Source of the DNA: Pseudomonadota bacterium
GTDB lineage: Bacteria > Pseudomonadota > Alphaproteobacteria > Rhizobiales > Beijerinckiaceae
DNA length: 43,591 bases
Reading direction: 5' to 3'
Assembly: GCA_020161475.1 (NCBI GenBank)
Contig: JAIUNQ010000008.1
Coordinates: 1-43,591, forward strand
Part shown: piece after piece, positions 34,253-43,591 of the stretch
Layout: every line of letters starts with the position of its first letter
How positions within the stretch are numbered: position 1 is the first letter of the stretch
The notes under the pieces: model-generated
Database searches by the model: none
Seen by the model: only the letters and a program-made list of their open reading frames with translations
What the model was told of the DNA's origin: nothing
Position numbers and translations under genes: made by a program

Positions 34253-35620
34253 ATGGGCGGAACCAACGACATCCTCGGCATTGTTCTCGCAGCGGGCGAG
34301 GGCACGCGCATGAAATCAGCGCGGCCCAAAGTGCTGCACGAGGTGGCCGGGCGCTCGCTGGTGGGCCATGCCATGGCCTCTGCGCAGGTAGCGGGCGTGG
34401 CGCGCCTCGGCGTCGTCATCGGGCCGGACCGCCCGGATGTCGCAAAAGAAGTTGAAAAACGCGCACCGGAAGCCAAGGTTTTCGAACAGCGCGAGCGCCG
34501 TGGCACCGCCCATGCCGTGCTACAGGCCACGCCCCTGCTGGAGGCCGGTTGCGCGGCGCTGGTCGTGCTCTTCGGCGATACCCCGTTGGTGCGCCCCGAA
34601 AGCATCCGCGCGCTGGCCGAGGCCGTTCAGACCGGTAACACCGCCGTCGCCGTCATGGGGTTCGAGGCGCGTGACCCCACGGGCTACGGCCGCCTGATCA
34701 CGCAAGGCGACACGCTTCTCGCTATCCGCGAGCATAAGGACGCAAGCGAGACCGAACGCGCGATCCGCCTGTGCAACTCCGGCCTCATGGCGATCCGCGG
34801 CACGCTGGCGCTGGATCTGCTGCGTGAGGTGAAGGCCAACAACGCACAGAACGAGTTTTACCTCACTGATGTCGTGGCGCTGGCCCGTGCGGCGGGACAT
34901 GGGGCAACCTATGTGCTGGCCCCGGAAGAAGACGCGCTGGGCGTCAATGATCGTGTCCAGCTCTCGGTCTGCGAGGGCGTTCTCCAGCGCCGCCTGCGTG
35001 AGCAGCACATGCGCGCGGGCGTGACGCTGATTGCGCCCGAAACCGTGTTCTTCTCGCTCGATACCGAACTTGGCCGCGATGTGCTGGTAGAGCCGAATGT
35101 CGTTTTCGGCCCCGGTGTAAAGGTGGAAAGCGGCGCCATCATCCATGCCTTCTCGCACCTTGAAGGCGCGGTTGTGCGTGCGGGGGCAACGGTCGGCCCG
35201 TTTGCGCGTCTGCGCCCCGGTGCGGATCTGGGCGAGGGGGCCAAGGTCGGCAACTTCGTCGAGATCAAGAAGGCGACCCTCGGACGCGAAGCCAAGGTCA
35301 GCCACCTGACCTATATTGGTGACGCCGAGGTGGGGGAGGATGCCAATATCGGTGCCGGCACCATCACCTGCAATTATGACGGCTTCTCGAAATATATCAC
35401 CCGAATCGGGGCAGGGGCCTTCATCGGCTCCAACACGGCGCTGGTTGCGCCCGTCACGATAGGCGCGGGGGCCACGGTGGGGGCTGGCTCGGTCATCACC
35501 CACGATGTGGAACCGGATGCGCTGGCATTGACCCGCGCCCCGACCAAAGCGCTCCCCGGCTGGGCCAAGGCCTTCCGCGAACGCCCGGAGAATGTAGCGA
35601 AAGCCAAGAAGAAGAGCTGA
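34253..35620 (+). CDS. glmU: bifunctional UDP-N-acetylglucosamine pyrophosphorylase/glucosamine-1-phosphate acetyltransferase
   Basis: Makes UDP-GlcNAc, the entry to peptidoglycan and LPS. 455 residues. The N-terminal uridylyltransferase has LAAGEGTRMKSARPKVLHEV (12-31); the C-terminal half is a left-handed beta helix of hexapeptide repeats (GAIIHAFSHLEGAVV ... NIGAGTITCNYDG) with acetyltransferase activity. ATG 34253 follows AAGGACTTTCGGC. glmS, the first enzyme of the same pathway, follows directly. Confidence 0.98.
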   Translation: MGGTNDILGIVLAAGEGTRMKSARPKVLHEVAGRSLVGHAMASAQVAGVARLGVVIGPDRPDVAKEVEKRAPEAKVFEQRERRGTAHAVLQATPLLEAGCAALVVLFGDTPLVRPESIRALAEAVQTGNTAVAVMGFEARDPTGYGRLITQGDTLLAIREHKDASETERAIRLCNSGLMAIRGTLALDLLREVKANNAQNEFYLTDVVALARAAGHGATYVLAPEEDALGVNDRVQLSVCEGVLQRRLREQHMRAGVTLIAPETVFFSLDTELGRDVLVEPNVVFGPGVKVESGAIIHAFSHLEGAVVRAGATVGPFARLRPGADLGEGAKVGNFVEIKKATLGREAKVSHLTYIGDAEVGEDANIGAGTITCNYDGFSKYITRIGAGAFIGSNTALVAPVTIGAGATVGAGSVITHDVEPDALALTRAPTKALPGWAKAFRERPENVAKAKKKS

Positions 35621-35754
35621 ACACACAAGCCCGGCACGCCTTTCGCATAGAGGGCTTACGGGTGTGTTCACATTCGTTTTTATCACGTGATTTGTCCCGC
35701 TTCTGCGTCTTTGGCATAGCGGCTGGCAGATTTTGAAACGGGGACAGCGGTTTC

Positions 35755-37581
<1,827 letters not shown>

Positions 37582-37592
37582 GCTCGCCCGCG

Positions 37593-37952
37593 ATGCGAAA
37601 CCTTCTGCTGGCCCTTGCCCTTCTCTGCTTTGCTGCCCTCGCGGGCAGCCCGGTGCAGGCATGCCCGCAGATGGAGGGCGCTTCCGCCACTATGGAGCGG
37701 GCTGCACCTGCAACGGTCGAACAGCATCACAGCGCGCATGAAGCGCAAAGCGCGGCCAGCCATCCCTGCCAGCATGGCTCCACTTCTGCCTGCGGCGATA
37801 TGCACGCCTGTTGTGCCGTGCCGGTGCTCAAAGCCCCGCAAGCGGCGCTGCATCGCTGGCCCCAGCGCATGAGCTATGCCCTCCCGCCGCCGGCCAATGT
37901 CCGTGCGGCCCCGGCAACCTCACTCGACCGCCCTCCGAAGCACAACGCGTAA
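37593..37952 (+). CDS. secreted His/Cys-rich protein, possible metal binding
   Basis: 119 residues: a signal peptide (MRNLLLALALLCFAALAGSPVQA) and a mature part with EQHHSAHEA and then HPCQHGSTSACGDMHACC in its centre. The dense His and Cys suggest copper or zinc binding. A Pro-rich C-terminal tail follows (YALPPPANVRAAPATSL). No family recognised. It starts 11 bases after glmS with only a weak ribosome site, so coupling with glmS is possible. The membrane protein downstream also ends in a His-rich tail. Confidence 0.6.
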   Translation: MRNLLLALALLCFAALAGSPVQACPQMEGASATMERAAPATVEQHHSAHEAQSAASHPCQHGSTSACGDMHACCAVPVLKAPQAALHRWPQRMSYALPPPANVRAAPATSLDRPPKHNA

Positions 37953-38010
37953 CCAGCGGCATTGCCGCCCCAAACGCCTTGTCCTGACTTTCTTTCTTCG
38001 GAGAAAACGA

Positions 38011-38535
38011 ATGAGCATGACTCATTACATGGAGCTTCTTGCGGTCAATCAGCCGTGGAACCTCATCATTTTCATGGCCATCCCGGTCATTCTGGCAGAG
38101 ACCCTCGCCATCAGCGAGTTCTACCTGCTCTACACCCGCCGTTTTGATGGCCCGGTCCACACCATCAACCGCTTCGCCGGAATAACGGTGGGTCTCTATT
38201 TCATCGGCATCATCGTCTATCTGCTGATCAACGCGGTCGTCCCGATCACGCGCGCGGGCGCCTGGCGCACCATCATCGATGTCGTGGCCGTGGGCACTTA
38301 CCTGATCGCAGGCCTCCCGCTCATCTGGATCGCGCTGATGGAGCTGGGGCTGGTGGAGCGCACCCGCGACGCCATGGGCAAGCTCAAGGTCCACGCCATC
38401 TGCGTCGCCATCTTCCTCGTGTTCGGCCATATCGCGATGATCGCGGGCATGATGGACCCTGCGCTGCTGGGCTACAAAGGCCCCGGCATGAACCACGGCG
38501 CCCCCGCTGCGACATCACCGCACGCCGGGCATTGA
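38011..38535 (+). CDS. four-helix membrane protein with His-rich tail (possibly DUF6803)
   Basis: 174 residues. Four membrane helices: NLIIFMAIPVILAETLAI, ITVGLYFIGIIVYLLINAVV, VVAVGTYLIAGLPLIWIAL and AICVAIFLVFGHIAMIAG. A His/Met-rich tail (GMNHGAPAATSPHAGH) ends the protein, and the third loop has THYMELL at the start. I think it belongs to the small DUF6803-type permease-like group, but I am not sure of the number. ATG 38011 has GGAG nine bases upstream. It lies 58 bases behind the secreted His/Cys-rich protein; both have potential metal ligands. Confidence 0.65.
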   Translation: MSMTHYMELLAVNQPWNLIIFMAIPVILAETLAISEFYLLYTRRFDGPVHTINRFAGITVGLYFIGIIVYLLINAVVPITRAGAWRTIIDVVAVGTYLIAGLPLIWIALMELGLVERTRDAMGKLKVHAICVAIFLVFGHIAMIAGMMDPALLGYKGPGMNHGAPAATSPHAGH

Positions 38536-38546
38536 TAGCGCATCAG

Positions 38547-38570
38547 CAGGAGCCGCCCCGGCGGCTCCTG
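38547..38570 (+). terminator. hairpin after the membrane protein gene
   Basis: CAGGAGCCGCC and GGCGGCTCCTG form a perfect 11-bp stem with a 2-base loop, but no T run follows. A second hairpin with T run lies 28 bases downstream. Confidence 0.55.
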
Positions 38571-38597
38571 AAAGGCGGGCTCACACCATCAGCCAAC

Positions 38598-38624
38598 AAA
38601 AAAGGCGCCTTGCGGCGCCTTTTT
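38598..38624. terminator. bidirectional intrinsic terminator
   Basis: AAAAAAGGCGCC, loop TTGC, GGCGCCTTTTT between the convergent membrane-protein gene and gltA; T runs are present on both strands. Confidence 0.9.
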
Positions 38625-38644
38625 CTACGTCTTGATCGCAACGC

Positions 38645-39937
<1,293 letters not shown>

Positions 39938-40042
39938 GGGCAATCTCCTTCCAAAAAGGTGGGACACGAGGCCCCCCGACCCCGCGCCGGAAAAAGCTTA
40001 TGTGGCAACAATGTTGCAATGCCACAAAAGGCGGTGTCGCAC

Positions 40043-40071
40043 CCCTAGCTTAACCTGTGTCCCGGTTCAAG
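40043..40071 (-). promoter_or_regulatory. candidate gltA promoter
   Basis: CTTGAA (40071-40066) and CTAGGG (40048-40043), 17 bases apart on the minus strand, resemble the alphaproteobacterial CTTGAC-N17-CTATAT type. It lies about 105 bases before the gltA start. Confidence 0.35.
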
Positions 40072-40142
40072 CGGGGGTATCGCGAACTCGTCACAAACCG
40101 GGGGCGAGTTCGACGAAATGGTAAGGAAAGAACTGAGCGCGC

Positions 40143-41573
40143 TCAGCTCACCTGATCACGGATACGCGCAAGGCTTTCCTCGCGACCTAGCACAACGAAA
40201 ACGTCGAAAATGCCCGGCGAGGTTGAGCGACCGGTCAGCGCGGCGCGCAGCGGCTGGGCCAAGGCACCAAGTTTGACGCCCTGAGCCTCGGCTTCCGCCC
40301 GCACGGCGCCTTCCAGCGCCTCCACGCTCCACTCGGGGAGGGATTCGAGGCGTGCCAGCAGCGGGCCCAGCACCGCACCGCCCTTGGCCAGAATATCTTT
40401 GGCCTTCTCGTCCAGCGCCAGCGGGCGCGCCGCATCAATGAAACGCGCACCATCCACCAGTTCCAGCAGGGTTTTCGCGCGTTCTTTGAGGCCCGGCATC
40501 GCCTTGATCCACTGCGCCCGGCGCTCCGGCGTCAGGCGCTCGGCAAGTTCCGGGCCGCCTTCGATATGCGGCAGCAGCACGTCGATGGCCGCCATCAGCG
40601 CCTCGTCCGAGGTCTGGCGCATGTAGTGGCCATTGAGGTTTTCGAGCTTGGCAAAATCGAAGCGCGCAGGCGAGCGGCCCACATTCTTGAGATCAAAGAG
40701 AGAGACCATTTCCTCAGTGGAAAAAATCTCCTGATCGCCATGGCTCCAGCCGAGGCGCACAAGATAGTTGCGCAACGCCTCCGGCAGGTAGCCCATGGCG
40801 CGATAGGCCTCGACCCCCAGCGCGCCGTGACGCTTGGAGAGCTTGGCACCGTCCGACCCATGAATCAGCGGAATATGCGCGAAAGCGGGGATCTTCCAGC
40901 CCATCGCCTCATAGATCTGGCTCTGGCGCGCGGCATTGGTGAGATGGTCATCGCCGCGAATGACATGAGTCACCGCCATATCATGGTCATCCACCACCAC
41001 GGCGAGCATATAGGTGGGGTTGCCGTCCGAGCGCAGCAGCACGAGGTCATCGAGATTCTCGTTCGCCCAGGTCACGCGGCCCTGCACCAGATCGTCGATC
41101 ACGGTTTCGCCCTGCTGGGGTGCCTTGAGGCGGATCACCGGCTTGAGCCCCTTGGCCTCGGCTTCCGCGATGTCGGCGGCGGAGCGGTCACGCCAGCGCC
41201 CGTCGTAGCGCATGGGCTTGCCCTCAGCTTTCGCCTTCTCGCGCATGGCCTCCAGCTCTTCCGGCGTGGCGAAGCACTTGTAGGCGCAGCCCTTGGCGAG
41301 CATCTCCTTTGCCACCTCACGATGGCGCTCGGCCCGCGCGAACTGATAGATCGCATCGCCGTCCCATTCGAGACCGAGCCACTTCAGGCCATCGAGAATC
41401 GCCTCGATTGCCGCCGGAGTAGAGCGCTCGCGGTCGGTGTCCTCGATGCGCAGCAACATCTTGCCGCCGTGACGCTTGGCATAAAGCCAATTGAACAGCG
41501 CCGTGCGGCCACCGCCAATGTGCAGATAGCCGGTGGGCGAGGGCGCAAAACGCGTCACGACAGGCTCGGACAT
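40143..41573 (-). CDS. gltX: glutamate-tRNA ligase
   Basis: Charges tRNA-Glu (and perhaps tRNA-Gln, to be amidated by GatCAB, as in most alphaproteobacteria). 476 residues. The class I motifs are [13 protein letters not shown] (HIGH motif) near residues 8-20 and KLSKRHGAL (KMSKS motif) at about 240. [13 protein letters not shown] and [12 protein letters not shown] are kept. ATG 41573 follows GGAGAGATC; an upstream ATG would add eight residues. It is divergent from comEC, 118 bases apart. Confidence 0.98.
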   Translation of the reverse strand: MSEPVVTRFAPSPTGYLHIGGGRTALFNWLYAKRHGGKMLLRIEDTDRERSTPAAIEAILDGLKWLGLEWDGDAIYQFARAERHREVAKEMLAKGCAYKCFATPEELEAMREKAKAEGKPMRYDGRWRDRSAADIAEAEAKGLKPVIRLKAPQQGETVIDDLVQGRVTWANENLDDLVLLRSDGNPTYMLAVVVDDHDMAVTHVIRGDDHLTNAARQSQIYEAMGWKIPAFAHIPLIHGSDGAKLSKRHGALGVEAYRAMGYLPEALRNYLVRLGWSHGDQEIFSTEEMVSLFDLKNVGRSPARFDFAKLENLNGHYMRQTSDEALMAAIDVLLPHIEGGPELAERLTPERRAQWIKAMPGLKERAKTLLELVDGARFIDAARPLALDEKAKDILAKGGAVLGPLLARLESLPEWSVEALEGAVRAEAEAQGVKLGALAQPLRAALTGRSTSPGIFDVFVVLGREESLARIRDQVS

Positions 41574-41691
41574 GATCTCTCCGGGAATTTCAGGCAATTG
41601 AACGCCGATTGCGGCGCATCCGCGCGCGATCTAGCATGATGCGACAGGCGCGCAAAGCGCCGCTGCCGGCAATTCGCCGAGGAGCCCGACA

Positions 41692-43591
41692 ATGGCAGAC
41701 GAGAACCGGCAGGGCAGGGGACGGGGAGGCGCACGCGCTATCCACCTGCCGGTGCGCCATGGGCTGCCCGAGGGGTGGCGTGGACAGGCCATCCCATTCC
41801 TCGAGCATCGCTGGCATCGCTTTCAGGCGCTCGTTGCACTGGAGCTCGAGCATCGTACGCCGTTTCTTTGGCTACCCGTGGCCTTCGGGCTTGGCATCCT
41901 TGTCTATTTCGCCGTGCCGCAGGAGCCGCTGTGGTGGCATGGCCTGCTGCTGGCATTGGTCGCCACCCTTCCCGCCACGCTCGACACAGGCTTGCGCCGG
42001 GCGCTGGGAATCACTTTGCTGATGGCCGCGCTGGGGTTTTCCGCCGCCACCTGGCGCACCTTGCGCGTCAACACGCCGATGCTCCCGCGCGATATGATCA
42101 CCGAAGTGCGCGGCTTTGTGGAAACGCTGGATCCGGGGCAGGGCCGCATGCGCCTCACCCTGCGCCCCCTGGCCATTGCGGATGTGCCACCCGCGGCCCT
42201 CCCCAAAGCGGTCAGAATCGGAGCGCCTGCCGCCAGCGAGGTCGCACCGGGTGATTTCGTGGTGCTGCGCGCCCGTCTTTCGCCGCCCTCGGAAGCCTCG
42301 ATGCCGGGCGGCTATGATTTTCGCCGCGACGCCTTCTTCAAAAGCATCGGCGCTGTCGGCTATGCGCTGGGCAAGCCCAGCGTCACAACACCTCCCGAAC
42401 CGCCTCCGCGCGATCTGACGTTCAACGCGTGGGTCGATTCAGGACGCAACTGGCTCACCGCCCGCATCGCCAACACCATCGGCGGGCAAGCCGGGGCGCT
42501 CTCCGCCGCGCTGATCACCGGTAAGCGCGGGTTGATCTCGGAGGCCACGAACGACGATCTGCGTGCCTCGGGCCTCTATCACATCGTCTCCATCTCCGGC
42601 ATCCACATGGTGCTGGCGGCGGGGGTGCTGTTCTGGTCGGTGCGGGCGTTTCTGGCCGCTCTTCCGGGCCTTGCATTGGGCTGGCCGATCAAAAAAATCG
42701 CCGCGCTCTTCGCCATGGCCGGCTCCACCTTCTATTGCGTGTTTTCCGGCTCGGAGGTCGCAACCGAGCGCTCGCTCATCATGACCCTCGTGATGCTGGG
42801 GGCGATTCTGGCGGACCGGCCCGCATTGGCGATGCGCAACCTCGCGATCTCGGCCCTGCTCGTGCTGGCACGAGAACCCGAGTCACTGGTCGGCCCCAGC
42901 TTTCAGATGTCCTTTGCCGCCGTCGCATGCCTCATTGGCGCGAACCGCATGTGGCAGAACTGGCGACGCAACCATCCCCCGCGCGAATGGGGTCCGCTGG
43001 TGCGCATCCTGCGATCCGGCCTGTTCCTGCTGCTGGGAATCGGCGCAACAACACTGGTCGCAACCCTTGCGACAGGACCGTTCTCCGTCTTCCATTTTCA
43101 CCGGATCAATCCGTTCGGCCTCATCGGCAACGCCTTGGCGCTTCCGCTTGTCTCGCTGGTCGTCATGCCTGCGGCGGTCATTGGCACGCTGCTGAGCCCC
43201 CTCGATCTCGATTGGATCGTCTGGCGCATCATGGGAGAGGGGGTCAGCGGTGTGCTCTTTGTAGCCGAACGCGTGGGCGCAATGGAGAACGCCAGTTACG
43301 CCGTCGCGCGCCTGTCCTTCGTCGGCTTCGGATTGATGGTGCTCTCGCTTCTGCTCTTCGCCAACCTGCAATCCAAGTTGCGGGCGCTGAGCCTCGCCCC
43401 GCTCGCAGCCCTTCCGTTCGTCCCGCTCCACCCGCCCGTGCCGGATATGGTGATCGATTCCATCGGCAAAAGCGCACTGGTGCGCACGCAGGAAGGGCGC
43501 TTTCACCTTCTAGCGCCAGAAGCCGCTAACCGCTTCACACTCGCGCAATGGCTTCCCGCCCTGGGCGACAACCGAAGCCTGCGCGACAAGA
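41692..43591 (+). CDS. comEC: ComEC/Rec2-type DNA internalisation protein (3' end missing)
   Basis: The frame is open from ATG 41692 to the right edge (633 complete codons), so the gene is cut by the window. It is the membrane channel that brings single-stranded DNA into the cytoplasm in natural transformation. An N-terminal membrane segment (FLWLPVAFGLGILVYFAV) is followed by a DUF4131-type region with PGDFVVLRARL and GGYDFRRDAFF. The competence core has ALITGKRGLISEATNDDLRA and SGLYHIVSISGIHMVL. More helices follow, then the start of what would be the metallo-beta-lactamase-like end. GAGGAG lies seven bases before the start. Confidence 0.93.
   Translation, partial: MADENRQGRGRGGARAIHLPVRHGLPEGWRGQAIPFLEHRWHRFQALVALELEHRTPFLWLPVAFGLGILVYFAVPQEPLWWHGLLLALVATLPATLDTGLRRALGITLLMAALGFSAATWRTLRVNTPMLPRDMITEVRGFVETLDPGQGRMRLTLRPLAIADVPPAALPKAVRIGAPAASEVAPGDFVVLRARLSPPSEASMPGGYDFRRDAFFKSIGAVGYALGKPSVTTPPEPPPRDLTFNAWVDSGRNWLTARIANTIGGQAGALSAALITGKRGLISEATNDDLRASGLYHIVSISGIHMVLAAGVLFWSVRAFLAALPGLALGWPIKKIAALFAMAGSTFYCVFSGSEVATERSLIMTLVMLGAILADRPALAMRNLAISALLVLAREPESLVGPSFQMSFAAVACLIGANRMWQNWRRNHPPREWGPLVRILRSGLFLLLGIGATTLVATLATGPFSVFHFHRINPFGLIGNALALPLVSLVVMPAAVIGTLLSPLDLDWIVWRIMGEGVSGVLFVAERVGAMENASYAVARLSFVGFGLMVLSLLLFANLQSKLRALSLAPLAALPFVPLHPPVPDMVIDSIGKSALVRTQEGRFHLLAPEAANRFTLAQWLPALGDNRSLRDK

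Noticed and set aside
35621-35754. glmS ribozyme or glucosamine riboswitch
   Set aside because: The gap is short, has no conserved core of that ribozyme, and the element is essentially confined to Firmicutes.
42735-43529. Plus-strand frame near the right edge with Arg/Pro-rich product
   Set aside because: Out-of-frame shadow of comEC, which is open to the window end in another frame.

Overview
The window is a gene-dense, GC-rich chromosomal segment from an alphaproteobacterium, most likely of the order Hyphomicrobiales (Rhizobiales). This rests on gene content and order: a LytM-domain protein, a DUF815 ATPase, yajC-secD-secF, an NDUFAF3-like and an NDUFAF6-like gene in a row; a direct-repeat GAAC-N7-GAAC LexA box in front of uvrA; gltA, gltX and comEC together; and short intergenic palindromes with an AACCGGTT core. 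The family or genus cannot be fixed from the sequence alone. No transposase, integrase, phage module or CRISPR array was seen; this is core chromosome.

Layout. 1-8.5 kb: envelope and export block: a 5'-truncated LytM/M23 protein, a DUF2867 protein and a DUF815 ATPase on the minus strand, then yajC, secD, secF, a Mth938/NDUFAF3-like gene and a squalene/phytoene-synthase-fold NDUFAF6-like gene, followed by trmFO on the minus strand. 8.5-13.5 kb: three tandem palindromic repeats, a DUF1127 small protein, uvrA under a predicted LexA box, a small secreted Cys-rich protein, and ssb. 13.6-18.5 kb: an Lrp/AsnC regulator, three small unknown or membrane proteins, and gyrA. 18.5-22.1 kb: a glycine-zipper small protein, a TPP riboswitch, thiC and panC. 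22.1-26.9 kb: MarR regulator and tautomerase, PPK2 polyphosphate kinase, HAD phosphatase, a secreted protein, coaD and two cyclophilins. 27-30.3 kb: queA, tgt (queuosine) and folD. 30.4-33.2 kb: a HAD-UbiA fusion converging on a GT-C-like membrane protein. 33.4-38.6 kb: tRNA-Lys, a BON-LysM protein, glmU, glmS and two small genes with metal-binding features. 38.6-43.6 kb: gltA and gltX on the minus strand, then a comEC gene that runs off the right end.

Most genes are housekeeping. The points that deserve attention are: (i) a diverged second copy of the last ~22 codons of the DUF815 gene, separated from the first by a palindromic element and still carrying the likely ribosome-binding site and overlapping start of the next gene; (ii) a Tgt enzyme that keeps both catalytic aspartates but has lost three of the four zinc ligands; (iii) NDUFAF3- and NDUFAF6-like genes next to each other behind secDF, the latter without the aspartate-rich motifs of true prenyl synthases; (iv) a single-chain HAD phosphatase plus UbiA prenyltransferase that resembles decaprenyl-phosphate phosphoribosyltransferase, tail-overlapping a GT-C-like protein; (v) a GyrA quinolone-resistance region with Leu at the Ser83 position; and (vi) a TPP riboswitch with a terminator-like platform and an unusually long leader before thiC. 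I did not find an obviously new multi-gene defence or mobile system.
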